A DNA stretch of 64,000 nucleotides from Janibacter hoylei PVAS-1 (GCF_000297495.1 NZ_ALWX01000042.1:1-64000), one strand, 5' to 3'; positions 1-9,165 are shown, counted from the stretch's first letter. Notes: generated by a model not told the origin, from the sequence alone. A program made the numbers and translations.

Positions 1-396
1 GGGGGGCGGGGGCACCTGGTCCGAGGCACCGGGGGGCGGCGGTGCTTGGGGGGTGCCGCCCGGGGGCGGCGGGACCTGGTGACCGGCAGCGAAGGGCTGA
101 TGCCCCCCGACGACCTGGGTGTTGCCGCCGTTCTGGCTGCGCTTCCACAGCAGGTAGCCGACGACACCGACGACCACGATCGGGAGGATGCAGCAGCACA
201 GGCCGAAGAAGCCGATGCCTCCTCCGCGGCTACGGCGACGCCGACGCCTGCGGGCCGGCAGTGCTGCGGCCAGCTGGTCGCCGACGAGGAGCACGGCCTG
301 GGCGGCGACCAGGTGCTCGAGGGCCAGACGAGGCATGCCGGCGAGGCCGAGCAGCCCGTTGACCGGAGCCAAGAGGGTGAGATCCGCGAGGGTCAT
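1..396 (-). CDS. Membrane protein with proline-rich tail, 3' end beyond window
   Basis: The open frame starts at ATG 396 and runs off the left edge, so 132 codons are visible. An N-terminal region of about 45 residues is followed by an Arg-rich stretch, a Gly-rich turn and one clear hydrophobic segment containing CCC, then a KRSQ boundary. After that comes a low-complexity tail of repeated Pro-Pro-Pro, Gly and Gln-Val units, which ends the visible part. This looks like a single-pass or tail-exposed membrane protein. I do not recognise the family. It lies 37 bases downstream of the small gene that follows pimA, so it could be the last gene of that operon, but the link is only positional. Confidence 0.55.
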   Translation of the reverse strand, partial: MTLADLTLLAPVNGLLGLAGMPRLALEHLVAAQAVLLVGDQLAAALPARRRRRRRSRGGGIGFFGLCCCILPIVVVGVVGYLLWKRSQNGGNTQVVGGHQPFAAGHQVPPPPGGTPQAPPPPGASDQVPPPP

Positions 397-433
397 GGGG
401 TGATCATGCCCAAGCGGGGGCCGTGGCGCCAGA

Positions 434-1006
434 TCAGGCCGAGGGCAGGGCGTCGTCAAACTCGACGGTCTGCGGGAGGTCGGCGTGGCCGGCCAGCCTG
501 AAGACACGGACGACACGCTTGGCCCGGACTCGCTGGACCTCCTTGACCGCGTCGTTGTGGAAGCGGCGAGCCAGCTGCACGCGCAGTCCGGCCTCGCGCA
601 CCCGGTCCAGGGCAGCGGCGCCGGGACCGCCGGCCGAGGTCACCTCGAGCACCACCTCGGGCGGGAGCGCGGCGAGCAGGGCCTCCGTCAGCTCGCTCTC
701 GACGCTCTCGCGCCCGGCGAAGTGCTGTCCCTCGAGCAGGTCCGACTCGAAGGTGTGCTCGTTGACCCGCTCGAGCGACTGGCTCGCTGCCGCGGCGATG
801 AGGAATCCGCTCGCGGGATCGATCGCCCCCGAGTTGACCAGCTCGAGGCTCGCCTCGGCACGCCGGACGACGTGGGCGTCGAGGGCGGACAGGGCCCCTT
901 CCACCTTGGCATGCAGGCGGTCGAGGCGTGCCGCGCTGTACGAGAGGTACCACGCGAGCACGAGGACGAGGCAGATGGCGACGACGATCCAGCTCACCGC
1001 AGTCAT
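434..1006 (-). CDS. Small membrane-anchored protein following pimA
   Basis: The protein has 190 residues. Residues 4-22 form a hydrophobic membrane segment, followed by a charged helical region with RLDRLHAKVEGALSALDAH-type spacing. This resembles the N-terminal part of the membrane protein that follows pimA in mycobacteria (Rv2609c, which also carries a Nudix domain). No Nudix box is visible here. The ATG at 1006 overlaps the pimA stop by four bases (ATGA), so translation is probably coupled. It belongs to the pgsA-patA-pimA operon and may assist phosphatidylinositol mannoside metabolism at the membrane, but the function is unknown. The Rv2609c comparison is from memory. Confidence 0.75.
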   Translation of the reverse strand: MTAVSWIVVAICLVLVLAWYLSYSAARLDRLHAKVEGALSALDAHVVRRAEASLELVNSGAIDPASGFLIAAAASQSLERVNEHTFESDLLEGQHFAGRESVESELTEALLAALPPEVVLEVTSAGGPGAAALDRVREAGLRVQLARRFHNDAVKEVQRVRAKRVVRVFRLAGHADLPQTVEFDDALPSA

Positions 1007-2190
1007 CGCGGCCCCCCTCCCGCTCGGGCGTCGAGGCCCGGGCGGAGCCGGGTGACCTGACGCTGGTGGCCACCCGCGTCGACGACCGTGTCGTAGACGG
1101 CCACGATCTCGCGGGCGACGACCTGCCAGTCGAAGGCTTGCGCACGGGTGCGGCCACGCTCGGACAGCACCCGCAGCCGTGCCGGGTCGCGCAGCAGCTC
1201 CACCGCCCGAGCCGCGAGGTCCTCCGCGCTCTCGTTGGCGAAGAGCGCCCCTGCCATGCCCGACCGGCCGGCGTCGAGCACCCGTTGGAAGGCGGAGAGG
1301 TCGCTCGCCAGGACCGGGGCCCCGGCCGCCATCGCCTCCACGAGGACGATGCCGAAGCTCTCCCCGCCCGTGTGCGGCGCGATGTAGAGGTCGGCCGAGG
1401 CGAGAGCGCTCGCCTTGTCCTCGTCGGACAGCGCCCCGAGGAACTCCGTCGCAGCCAGGACCCGCTCGGGCAGCCGGGCCCGGGCGGACTCGACGCTGCC
1501 CGGCCCGACGACGAGGAGCCGGGCGCCCGGTATCGCGTCGAGGATCGCGGGCATCGCGGCAGCGAGCACGGGCAGGCCCTTGCGCGGCTCGTCGATGCGG
1601 CCGAGGAAGACCAGGGTGGGCCGCCCCGGAGCCCCGGACCAGCGCGGGTCGCGGGTCGCCCGGGCGAAGACTCCGGTGTCGACGCCGTTGGGGATCACGA
1701 CCGCGTCGCCACCGATGTGGGTCGTCACGGTGCGTCGCGCATCCTCCGAGACGGCGATCCGCCCGTGGATCTTTTCCAACGACGGGCGCAGCAGCGGGTA
1801 TGCCGCCTGCATGACGCGGGAGCGGACGTTGGAGGTGTGGAAGGTCGCGACCACCGGGCTCGACGCGGCCCACAGTGCCAGCACCGACAGGCTCGGCGCC
1901 AGGGGTTCGTGGATGTGCACGACGTCGAAGTCGCCCTCCTCGAGCCAACGGCTGACCTTGGCCGCGGCGACGGGCCCGAAGAGCAGTCGAGCCGTCGACC
2001 CGTTGTACCGGATCGGGACGGCACGCCCGGCGGGGACGACGTGGTCCGGCAGCTCGGTGCCCTCGTCGGCCGGTGCGAGCACCGAGGCGTGGTGCCCGTG
2101 GGCGACGAGGTAGTCAGCGAGGTCCCGGATGTGGAACTGGACCCCTCCGGGCACGTCGAAGGAGTACGGGCTGACGAGACCGACCCTCAT
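1003..2190 (-). CDS. pimA: Phosphatidyl-myo-inositol mannosyltransferase PimA
   Basis: This 395-residue GT4 glycosyltransferase transfers the first mannose from GDP-mannose to phosphatidylinositol at the inner face of the plasma membrane, starting phosphatidylinositol mannoside synthesis. The N-terminal PYSFDVPGGVQ loop (residues 8-18) is the PimA signature. HEPL lies at 94-97, and the GT4 acidic pair is E277 and E285 within GGESFGIVLVEA. The ATG overlaps the patA stop by four bases, and the stop overlaps the next gene, so the cluster is tightly coupled. Length, motifs and gene order (thrS, HIT, pgsA, patA, pimA) match the mycobacterial and streptomycete arrangement. Confidence 0.95.
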   Translation of the reverse strand: MRVGLVSPYSFDVPGGVQFHIRDLADYLVAHGHHASVLAPADEGTELPDHVVPAGRAVPIRYNGSTARLLFGPVAAAKVSRWLEEGDFDVVHIHEPLAPSLSVLALWAASSPVVATFHTSNVRSRVMQAAYPLLRPSLEKIHGRIAVSEDARRTVTTHIGGDAVVIPNGVDTGVFARATRDPRWSGAPGRPTLVFLGRIDEPRKGLPVLAAAMPAILDAIPGARLLVVGPGSVESARARLPERVLAATEFLGALSDEDKASALASADLYIAPHTGGESFGIVLVEAMAAGAPVLASDLSAFQRVLDAGRSGMAGALFANESAEDLAARAVELLRDPARLRVLSERGRTRAQAFDWQVVAREIVAVYDTVVDAGGHQRQVTRLRPGLDARAGGGPR

Positions 2191-3123
2191 GCCGCCCTCC
2201 GTCGCTCCGCGTCACGTGCGGGGTCGAGGTCCTCCACGAAGACCCGCTGCATCATGTGCCAGTCCTCGGTGTGCTCGGTGATGGCCCGGCCGAAGGCATC
2301 GGCGCAGGCCTGGGTCGTGCGCCCCACGGCGTCAGCACACTCCGCCGACGGCACGTCGACGGCATCGTGGATCGTCACGACCATGCCCCAGGTGCGCCCG
2401 AGGCGCTCGTGCCGCAGGGTGACGGGGTAGAGCGGCAGGCCGGTCTCCACCGCCAGCGCTGCCGGCCCGGCGGCCATGCGCGCGCGGTGCCCGCACAGGT
2501 CGACCTCGACGCCGGTGGCCGACAGGTCGCGGTCGGCGAGGAGGGGCATGACGACCGGCTCCCCCGTCGCCAGCTGCTCGCGCAGCCGCGCGAAGGTCCC
2601 GTGCTCGGCCGGGTGGATGACCATGCCGAGGCTCTCGCGGTAGTCGAGGAAGGCGCGGAACATCTCCTCGGGCTCCAACCGCTCGGCCACCGTGACGACG
2701 GTCCCCAGGTGACGTGCGCACCAGACCCCGGCGAGGTCCCAGTTGCCCGTGTGACCGAGGAAGGCCAGGACGGGCCGGCCCGCACGCAGGTGCTCCTTGA
2801 GCTGCGGCATCGCCCCCCTCGAAGCGGACCCGGGAGTCGACCTGCTCCCCCGTGACCGCCGGCAGGCGGAAGGCCTCGACGTAGTAGCGAAGGGCGGCGC
2901 GCACCCCCTTCGCCACGAGCGCCTCGAGCTCTGCGGCGGTCAGCTCAGGGCGCACTCGGGCGTAGTTGGCGCGCAGCCGCCGCACCGAGCCGGAGTTCGC
3001 CGCGTACGTGCGGTCGGCGGCAAGGTCGAAGAGGCGGTAGGCCAGCCCCTCCGGAAGCAGCCGCAGCACCCGCCACGCGAGGAGGAAGGCCCACACGGTC
3101 GCCCGGTGCCGCAGGCGGCTCAC
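2187..3123 (-). CDS. patA: Phosphatidylinositol mannoside acyltransferase, apparent frameshift
   Basis: An LpxL/HtrB-type acyltransferase that acylates the mannose of PIM. Residues 1-100 are in one frame (ending VDSRVRFEG). The rest, with the HTGNWD motif (the HxxxxD acyltransferase box), is in the next frame. Translation starts at GTG 3123, overlapping the pgsA stop, and stops at 2187, overlapping pimA. The span is 937 bases, one more than a multiple of three. Removing one base from the run of six C at 2813-2818 gives an unbroken 311-residue protein. The same defect recurs in other genes of the window, so a sequencing error is more likely than a true mutation. If the defect is real, PIM acylation would be lost. 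Confidence 0.85.
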
Positions 3124-3758
3124 GACGTCGCGGGCGTCGAGTCGGCAGCCTCCTCGGCCAGCACCTGCTGACGCACGAAGAGGACCCGCTGGAGGATCGT
3201 GATGACGCTCGCCACGGCGAGGACCGCGAGCACCACCTTGAGGACGACCTCGGGCAGCCCGAGGCCGACGAGCCCCGTGGTCACGAGCGCCGCGACGAGG
3301 CGGTCGGCCCGCTCGGCGATGCCGACGCTCGCCGTCATGCCCAGTCCCTCGGCGCGGGCTCGGGCGTAGGAGACGACGCTGCCGAGCACGAGGCAGGCCA
3401 GGGCCAGCCATGACATGACGCGGTCGTCGCCGCCCTGGAAGAACCAGATTGCCAGGCCGGAGAAGATCGCGGCGTCACCGATCCGGTCGAGGGTCGAGTC
3501 GAGGAAGGCCCCCCATTTGCTCGTGCGCCCCAGCAGGCGGGCCATGACGCCGTCGATCGTGTCGGAGAAGACGAAGGCGGTGATGACGAGCACCCCGACG
3601 AGCAGCTGTCCCCGCGGGAAGAAGACGAGCGCGCCGACGCAGACCCCGATGGTGCCGAGGATCGTCACCACGTCGGGGCTGACACCCCAGCGGTTGAGGA
3701 GTTTGGCCACCGGGGTGAGGATCCGGGTGACCGCGGCGCGCGCGTATCGATTGAGCAT
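3120..3758 (-). CDS. pgsA: CDP-alcohol phosphatidyltransferase (phosphatidylinositol phosphate synthase)
   Basis: This integral membrane enzyme has 212 residues. It condenses CDP-diacylglycerol with inositol phosphate, supplying the lipid acceptor for PimA. The CDP-alcohol phosphotransferase motif is complete: D66, D69, G70, A73, R74, G83, D87 and D91, coordinating metal and the CDP head. About six hydrophobic segments follow the family pattern. It lies directly upstream of patA and pimA, with its stop overlapping the patA GTG start. Context makes the inositol phosphate substrate much more likely than glycerol phosphate, but the sequence alone does not settle this. Confidence 0.92.
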   Translation of the reverse strand: MLNRYARAAVTRILTPVAKLLNRWGVSPDVVTILGTIGVCVGALVFFPRGQLLVGVLVITAFVFSDTIDGVMARLLGRTSKWGAFLDSTLDRIGDAAIFSGLAIWFFQGGDDRVMSWLALACLVLGSVVSYARARAEGLGMTASVGIAERADRLVAALVTTGLVGLGLPEVVLKVVLAVLAVASVITILQRVLFVRQQVLAEEAADSTPATS

Positions 3759-3833
3759 GGCGGGTCAAGCGTAACCGCGCACGGGCCGCTGCCCCGACCG
3801 CCGCGCTGGCGTCGGTGCACCCCGGCCGCTGGG

Positions 3834-4388
3834 CTACGCCGGCGGCCAGGCCGCCACGAGGGCCTGCCGGGCGTCCTCGAGGAGGATCGGCAGGGCCTTG
3901 GTCTGCGCGACGATGGGCAGGAAGTTCATGTCGCCACCCCATCGCGGGATGACGTGCTGGTGCAGGTGGGCGGCCACGCCGGCCCCGGCCACGGCGCCCT
4001 GGTTCATCCCGAGGTTGAAGCCGTGGGGGTTGGACGAGGCCTGCAGGGCACGGATCGCCGCCTTGGTGAGAGCGGTGAACTCGGCGGTCTCCTCGTCGGT
4101 GAGGTCGATGTAGAGCGAGACGTGCCGGTACGGGCAGACGAGCACGTGGCCGGCGTTGTACGGGAAGAGGTTCATGACGACGAAGCAGGTCTCGCCGCGG
4201 TGGACGACCAGCCCCTCGGCGTCCTCCTTGTCGGGGGCGACGCAGAAGGGGCACCCGTCCCCCGCCTCGTCGCTCGGCCGCTCCCCCGTCACGTAGGCCA
4301 TCCGGTGGGGCGTCCAGAGACGGTCGAAGCCGTCGGGCACGCCCACGAGGGAGCGGTCGTCCTCGGTCGGGTGGTCGTGCTGCGTCAT
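3834..4388 (-). CDS. HIT-family protein, probable AP4A phosphorylase
   Basis: The protein has 184 residues. The histidine triad motif HLHQH lies at 141-145, and a CPFC pair at 46-49 probably takes part in a zinc site. Its position between thrS and pgsA matches the mycobacterial gene Rv2613c, a diadenosine tetraphosphate phosphorylase, so cleavage of Ap4A (a by-product of aminoacyl-tRNA synthetases) is the best guess. It is 75 bases upstream of pgsA in the same direction and probably co-transcribed. Exact substrate is inferred from synteny; hydrolase rather than phosphorylase activity is possible. Confidence 0.88.
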   Translation of the reverse strand: MTQHDHPTEDDRSLVGVPDGFDRLWTPHRMAYVTGERPSDEAGDGCPFCVAPDKEDAEGLVVHRGETCFVVMNLFPYNAGHVLVCPYRHVSLYIDLTDEETAEFTALTKAAIRALQASSNPHGFNLGMNQGAVAGAGVAAHLHQHVIPRWGGDMNFLPIVAQTKALPILLEDARQALVAAWPPA

Positions 4389-4405
4389 GCGCCGATCCTG
4401 TCACG

Positions 4406-4440
4406 CCGTGACGAAGGGGAGTCCTCCCCCTTCGTCACGG
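4406..4440. promoter_or_regulatory. Perfectly paired hairpin between divergent genes
   Basis: Arms at 4406-4420 and 4425-4440 pair over about 14 bases and contain the word GACGAAGGGG and its complement. The element sits between the divergent starts of the HIT gene and the DUF6882-type gene, where a terminator is not expected. It could be a regulatory site or just two copies of a word that is abundant in this genome. Confidence 0.4.
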
Positions 4441-4466
4441 GGGTCGGGTCGCGGCAGGATGGCGAC

Positions 4467-5171
4467 ATGCATCCAGGACTGCAGAATGTCGCCAACCGGG
4501 CCGCCTACTACGCCACCCTCCGCCAGACGCTGCTCGCCGAGACGCTCGAGGAGCAGGTGGGCGACCACCAGATCGCCGGGCACCTGCAGGAAGGGACGCT
4601 GCAGTTCGTCGGCGCCGAGCGCACCCTCACCGCTCGCTGCCACCTCATTGCCTCGGTCGCCCCGGGACCGAAGTCGATGCTCTGGGGCTGGGCACACCCC
4701 CAGGGCGGCGGTGAGGTGGCCGGCCGGGTCAAGGAGCTCGGCGAGCGCTTCGGCATCACCGACCTCACGTCGCCGGAGCTGCCCTTCGAGGCCGGCAACG
4801 ACATCGCGGCGACGACGGCCCACCTGGGCCACCTCGCCGCCTGCGTGGGCGTCGAGGCGACGCGCATCTCCCCCTATTACACGGTGAACGCCGGCGGCGG
4901 TACCCGACTCGTCATGGTGCTCGAGGGCATCGACGTCCCGGAGCCGAGCCTCATGCAGGTGGCCTCGCGCGTCGAGCCGGTGCTCACCAGCGGGATCATC
5001 ACCGACCACCGCTCGGCTGTCCTCGGTCTCGCGGAGCACCGCGAGGGCTTCTCGGTCGACGACCAGGGGCAGCAGATCGTCCTGTCGGACGAGACCGGCT
5101 CGATCACCTTCCGTCTCGACGACCAGCAGCGGATCACCAACGCGAGCATGAGCCTGCACGCACAGGGCTGA
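4467..5171 (+). CDS. DUF6882-type protein of unknown function
   Basis: The protein has 234 residues, is soluble and shows no signal peptide. It begins MHPGLQNVANRAAYYATLRQ and has the WGWAHP element typical of a conserved actinobacterial family (DUF6882 by my recollection). The start at ATG 4467 is preceded by AGGAT. An upstream in-frame extension would run through the intergenic hairpin and the HIT gene start, so it was rejected. It stands alone between the divergent HIT gene and a convergent acetyltransferase. No catalytic motif is visible and I cannot give a function. Confidence 0.75.
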   Translation: MHPGLQNVANRAAYYATLRQTLLAETLEEQVGDHQIAGHLQEGTLQFVGAERTLTARCHLIASVAPGPKSMLWGWAHPQGGGEVAGRVKELGERFGITDLTSPELPFEAGNDIAATTAHLGHLAACVGVEATRISPYYTVNAGGGTRLVMVLEGIDVPEPSLMQVASRVEPVLTSGIITDHRSAVLGLAEHREGFSVDDQGQQIVLSDETGSITFRLDDQQRITNASMSLHAQG

Positions 5172-5173
5172 CG

Positions 5174-5638
5174 TCAGGCCTTCGGCGGGACCCACTCGCG
5201 CAGCCGGTCGACCGGCCCGGTGAATCCCACCGCGTCGAAGAGCGGTCGCCCCGCGTCGCTCGAGTTCAGCCGCACCCAGCGGACCCGCTCGGCGGTGGCC
5301 GCCTCCTGCACCGCGTGCAGGAGGCGGCGACCCACCCCTTCGCGGCGGCGGTCGGTCGAGACGAAGACCTGCTGCACGTACCACCACTCGGGTCGTCCGA
5401 CGTGCCCGAGGGTGGGCAGCTTCCGCACCCGGTGGGCGAGGACGCACCCGACCGGTCGGCCGTCGTGCTCCTCGGCGATCCATCCTCGGTAGCCGTCGAA
5501 GTCCGCCAGGAGGGCGTCGGCGTAGTCGGTGAGGAAGCCGGGTCGGGTCGCCCGGCCCACCTCCCGGTCCTGCTGCAGGCGAAGGGCCGCGAGCGACAGG
5601 GCGTCGTCGCGCTCGATCGGCCGGATCCGGGTCGTCAT
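5174..5638 (-). CDS. GNAT-family N-acetyltransferase
   Basis: The protein has 154 residues and one GNAT fold. The acetyl-CoA loop is RRREGVGRRLL (motif A, about residues 97-107), followed by WVRLNSSDAGRPLFDAVGF near the end, the usual strand-helix pattern of motif B. The start at ATG 5638 was chosen over an upstream in-frame ATG at 5710 because that extension would translate the palindromic repeats. It is downstream of thrS in the same direction but separated by a strong palindrome, so it probably has its own promoter. The substrate is unknown. Confidence 0.85.
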   Translation of the reverse strand: MTTRIRPIERDDALSLAALRLQQDREVGRATRPGFLTDYADALLADFDGYRGWIAEEHDGRPVGCVLAHRVRKLPTLGHVGRPEWWYVQQVFVSTDRRREGVGRRLLHAVQEAATAERVRWVRLNSSDAGRPLFDAVGFTGPVDRLREWVPPKA

Positions 5639-5676
5639 GCCCCGCAACCTAGCCAAGGACCGCCCCCACCGTCCGC

Positions 5677-5768
5677 ATTTCCCTAGGGAAATCACCACCA
5701 GACCCCACATTTCCCTAGGGAAATCACCACCGGCCTGCGCATTTCCCTAGGGAAATGCGCAGGCCGGT
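5677..5768. repeat. Three copies of a 16-bp palindrome, the last inside a 40-bp perfect palindrome
   Basis: ATTTCCCTAGGGAAAT occurs at 5677-5692, 5709-5724 and 5741-5756. The first two are followed by the same ATCACCACC. The third is the core of a perfect 40-base palindrome at 5729-5768. The array fills the space between the thrS stop and the acetyltransferase start. The large palindrome may end thrS transcription. The two smaller copies, 32 bases apart, look like operator sites for the downstream gene. A near copy lies at 34237-34258. Confidence 0.85.
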
Positions 5769-5781
5769 CAGGCGGAGCGGG

Positions 5782-7830
5782 TCAGATGGTGCCGGCAGGG
5801 GCGGCGTCGGGGCCGGGGTTGGTCAGGCTCGGCGCCGACGTCACCTGGTCCTTGGCCTCGATGGCCGCGAGGATCCGCTCGATGGCGGTCTCGATCGGCA
5901 GCCCGTTTTCCTGGGACCCGTCGCGGTAGCGGAAGGAGACCGCGTTGTTGCTGCGGTCCTCCTCACCGGCGATGAGCGTGAAGGGCACCTTGGCCTTGCT
6001 CGCATTGCGGATCTTCTTGGGGAAGCGGTCGTCGCTGTCGTCGAGCTCGACGCGGATCCCCTTCGCCCGCATCTGCTGGAGCACGTCCCAGAGGTAGTCG
6101 TTGTACTCCTCGGCCACCGGGACACCGAGCACCTGCACCGGCGAGAGCCACACGGGGAAGGCGCCGGCGTAGTGCTCGACGAGGACCCCGATGAAGCGCT
6201 CGATCGAGCCGAACTTCGCCGAGTGGATCATCACCGGCTGCTGGCGGGAGCCGTCAGCAGCCTGGTACTCGAGCGCGAAGCGGTCCGCGGACGGCTGGTT
6301 GAAGTCGTACTGGATGGTGCTCATCTGCCAGGTGCGGCCGATGGCGTCACGGGCCTGCACCGACACCTTGGGGCCGTAGTAGGCGGCGCCGCCAGGGTCG
6401 GGCACGAGCTCGAGCCCGGTCTCGCGGCATACGCTCTCCAGGACGGACGTCGCCTCGGCCCAGTCCTCGTCGCTGCCGATGAACTTCGAGCTCTTGTCGC
6501 CCCCTTCGTCCCGGGTGGACAGCTCGAGGTAGAAGTCGTCGAGACCGAAATCGCGCAGCAGCCCGAGGATGAAGTCGAGCAGGTGGCGGATCTCGTCGGG
6601 CGCCTGCTCCTTGGTGACGTAGGAGTGGCTGTCGTCCTGGGCGAAGCCGCGCACACGGGTCAGTCCGTGGATGACGCCGGACTTCTCGTGGCGGTAGACG
6701 TGGCCGAACTCGAAGAGGCGCAGCGGCAGCTCGCGGTACGAGCGCTGCTTGCTCCGGTAGATGAGGTTGTGCATGGGGCAGTTCATCGCCTTGAGCCGGT
6801 AGTCCATGCCGTCCACGTCGAAGGGGGGATACATCCCTTCGCCGTAGTACGGCAGGTGGCCGGAGGTGTGGAAGAGCCCCTCCTTGGCGATGTGCGGGGT
6901 CCCGACGTACTCGAAGCCCTCCTCGATGTGCCGCTGACGGACGTAGTCCTCCATCTCCCGCTTGATGACCCCACCCTTGGGGTGGAAGACGGGCAGGCCG
7001 GAGCCGATCTCGTCGGGGAAGGAGTACAGGTCGAGCTCGCGACCGAGCTTGCGGTGGTCACGCTTCTCGGCCTCGGCGAGGCGGTCGAGATAGGCCTTGA
7101 GCTCGTCCTTGCTCGGCCAGGCGGTCCCGTAGACGCGCTGCAGCTGCGGATTCTTCTCACTGCCGCGCCAGTAGGCCGCGGCGCTGCGCATGATCTTGTA
7201 GGCATTGCCGATGACCTTGGTGGTCGGCACGTGCGGGCCGCGGCACAGGTCGCCCCAGGCGCGGGTGCCGTCGCGGCGCACGTTGTCGTAGATCGTCAGC
7301 TGGGCACCGCCGACCTCGACGGAGGCACCCTCGGCAGCGTCGTCGGAGGCACCGCCCTTGAGGCCGATGAGCTCGCACTTGTAGGGCTCGTGCTCGAGCT
7401 CGACGAGCGCGTCGTCGTCGCTGACCTCGCGGCGCACGAAGGTCTGGCCCTCGTTGATGATCCGCTGCATCGCCTTGTCGAGGGCCTTGAGGTCCTCGGG
7501 CGTGAAGGGCTCGGCGACGTCGAAGTCGTAGTAGAAGCCGTCGCGGATCGGCGGACCGATGCCGAGCTTGGCGTCGGGGTTGATCTGCTGGACCGCCTGC
7601 GCGAGGACGTGGGCCGTGGAGTGGCGCAGGACGTCGAGGCCGTCCTGCTCCTGGGCGGTGACGGGCTCGACGACGTCACCCTGGGCGAGCTCGTGCGCGA
7701 GGTCGCGCAGCTCGCCGTTGACCCGGGCCACGAGGACCGCCCGGTCCCCCTCGAAGAGATCGGCCGCGGTAGTGCCCTGGTCCACCGATCGCTCGTCGCC
7801 GGCGACGGTGATGGTGATCTGGGCAGACAC
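5782..7830 (-). CDS. thrS: Threonyl-tRNA synthetase
   Basis: This 682-residue class II synthetase charges tRNA-Thr. It has a TGS domain (about 1-65), an editing domain with the HSTAH metal motif (H70, H74) that removes mischarged serine, a catalytic core with MNCPMHN (zinc Cys) near residue 350 and the motif 2 region [17 protein letters not shown], then a C-terminal anticodon-binding domain. It starts at a GTG preceded by CAGGAG. Full length for the family. No T-box leader is seen upstream, as expected for actinobacteria. Confidence 0.97.
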   Translation of the reverse strand: MSAQITITVAGDERSVDQGTTAADLFEGDRAVLVARVNGELRDLAHELAQGDVVEPVTAQEQDGLDVLRHSTAHVLAQAVQQINPDAKLGIGPPIRDGFYYDFDVAEPFTPEDLKALDKAMQRIINEGQTFVRREVSDDDALVELEHEPYKCELIGLKGGASDDAAEGASVEVGGAQLTIYDNVRRDGTRAWGDLCRGPHVPTTKVIGNAYKIMRSAAAYWRGSEKNPQLQRVYGTAWPSKDELKAYLDRLAEAEKRDHRKLGRELDLYSFPDEIGSGLPVFHPKGGVIKREMEDYVRQRHIEEGFEYVGTPHIAKEGLFHTSGHLPYYGEGMYPPFDVDGMDYRLKAMNCPMHNLIYRSKQRSYRELPLRLFEFGHVYRHEKSGVIHGLTRVRGFAQDDSHSYVTKEQAPDEIRHLLDFILGLLRDFGLDDFYLELSTRDEGGDKSSKFIGSDEDWAEATSVLESVCRETGLELVPDPGGAAYYGPKVSVQARDAIGRTWQMSTIQYDFNQPSADRFALEYQAADGSRQQPVMIHSAKFGSIERFIGVLVEHYAGAFPVWLSPVQVLGVPVAEEYNDYLWDVLQQMRAKGIRVELDDSDDRFPKKIRNASKAKVPFTLIAGEEDRSNNAVSFRYRDGSQENGLPIETAIERILAAIEAKDQVTSAPSLTNPGPDAAPAGTI

Positions 7831-7932
7831 GTGGACTCCTGTGGGACGGGTTCAGGTGCCCGGGCGGGCACCCGTCGAACTCTATCCCCGCGAAGGGGGG
7901 ACCCCCCAACGCATTCGCCCCACCGTGCCGCT

Positions 7933-8003
7933 GGCTGAGGAGTCCGCAGCGGGCGCCTCCCCGGGTTGGCTGAGGAGTCCGCCCAGCGGGCGTCTCGAAG
8001 CCC
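7933..8003. repeat. Two direct copies of an intergenic repeat unit
   Basis: GGCTGAGGAGTCCGC occurs at 7933-7947 and 7968-7982. The second copy continues to a TCTCGAAGCCC end near 8003. A diverged copy on the other strand lies at 28649-28677. Similar units (TTCGAGACGG ... CCTCCTCAGCC) are frequent in actinobacterial intergenic DNA. The 228 bases between thrS and the divergent membrane hydroxylase gene hold this repeat and little else that I can identify. Confidence 0.55.
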
Positions 8004-8058
8004 ACGGTGAGTAGCAGACCCCATGTGCGACCCCCTTCGTCCTCCCTACGGTCGGATC

Positions 8059-9165
8059 ATGTTCGCCAAGGACCGCATCCTGCTCCCCCACACCGCCGTC
8101 TGGTGCGGGGTCCTGAGCCTGCTCGCCGTGCTGTGCTTCCACTTCCCCGAGGCGCTGACCAGCCAGGAGTTCCGGCCGGTCTACACGTCGGACTTCGCCC
8201 GCGGCCTGCTCCTCGTCGGGCTCGTCACGACCTTCGTCGCCGGGACCGTCGCGGTGCTCGCCGATCAGCGGCGCCGGCTCGCCCTCACCGGCCTGGCCTC
8301 GGCGACCGCCGCGGTGCTGCTCGGCGGGACCTCGGTGCCGCTGGACAAGGTCGAGGCGACGCCCTACTCGCTCGGGGTGGATTGGTTCATCCTCTCGCTC
8401 TTCTTCTCCGCGATCGTCTTCATCCCGCTCGAGCGCTACCTGGCCCACAGCCCTCACCCGGTGCTGCGGGGCGGCTGGCGCACCGACATCTGCTACTTCT
8501 TCCTCAGCCACGTGCTCGTGCAGTTCATCCTCATCCTCGTGACGGCCTCCACGACGACGGTGGCCGCCGCCATCGCGGTCGACCCGGTCAAGGCGCTCGT
8601 CGTCGGGATGCCGCTGTGGCTGCAGGTCCTGCTCGCGGTCTTCGTCGCCGACCTGGCCCAGGCCGTGCTGCACCGGGCCTACCACCGGGTGAAGACCCTC
8701 TGGCGCTTCCACGCGGTGCACCACTCGAGCCGCGACCTCGACTGGCTCGCGGGCTCGCGGGTCCACCTCGCGGAGACGGTCCTGACCCGCAGCATCGTCC
8801 TGCTGCCGCTCATGGTCCTCGGCTTCTCGGCCGCTGCCGTCAACGCCTACGTCATCATCGTCGGGCTGCAGGCCGTCGTCGCCCACGCCAACATCGGGGT
8901 CCGCTTCGGCTGGCTCGAGTACCTCGTCGTCCTGCCCCGCTACCACCACTGGCACCACGCCCGCCACGTCGACTACTGGGACCGCAACTACGCGATCCAC
9001 CTGCCGGTCGTCGACATGCTCGTGGGCAGCTTCAAGCTCCCGCGTGACGGCAGCTGGCCCGAGGAGTACGGCGTGCTGCGTCTGGAGACGGTGCCGCGTG
9101 GGCTCGTGGCCCAGCACCTCATGCCCTTCCGCGGCGACCGTGAGTACGAGGAGCACGTGGCATGA
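8059..9165 (+). CDS. Sterol desaturase/fatty acid hydroxylase-family membrane protein
   Basis: The protein has 368 residues and about eight hydrophobic segments. The di-iron histidine clusters typical of the superfamily are present: HRAYH, HAVHHSS and HHWHHARH, all facing one side of the membrane in this family. It would oxidise or desaturate a lipid alkyl chain using O2; the lipid is unknown. The start at ATG 8059 is chosen because the first hydrophobic segment follows it directly. It is the last gene that looks like core genome before the accessory region. Confidence 0.85.
   Translation: MFAKDRILLPHTAVWCGVLSLLAVLCFHFPEALTSQEFRPVYTSDFARGLLLVGLVTTFVAGTVAVLADQRRRLALTGLASATAAVLLGGTSVPLDKVEATPYSLGVDWFILSLFFSAIVFIPLERYLAHSPHPVLRGGWRTDICYFFLSHVLVQFILILVTASTTTVAAAIAVDPVKALVVGMPLWLQVLLAVFVADLAQAVLHRAYHRVKTLWRFHAVHHSSRDLDWLAGSRVHLAETVLTRSIVLLPLMVLGFSAAAVNAYVIIVGLQAVVAHANIGVRFGWLEYLVVLPRYHHWHHARHVDYWDRNYAIHLPVVDMLVGSFKLPRDGSWPEEYGVLRLETVPRGLVAQHLMPFRGDREYEEHVA

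Noticed and set aside
46-501. Plus-strand open frames over the first 1 kb and many others across the window
   Set aside because: They are shadows of high-GC minus-strand genes: biased composition, no family motifs, and overlap with well supported genes.
4401-5483. Long minus-strand frame opposite the DUF6882-type gene
   Set aside because: It covers two real genes on the other strand or frame and has low-complexity Arg/Pro composition.
5755-7938. Long plus-strand frame opposite thrS
   Set aside because: Mirror of thrS. thrS motifs are unmistakable on the minus strand.
7831-8058. Possible T-box or other leader before thrS
   Set aside because: No T-box or specifier structure seen; the gap contains actinobacterial intergenic repeats only.
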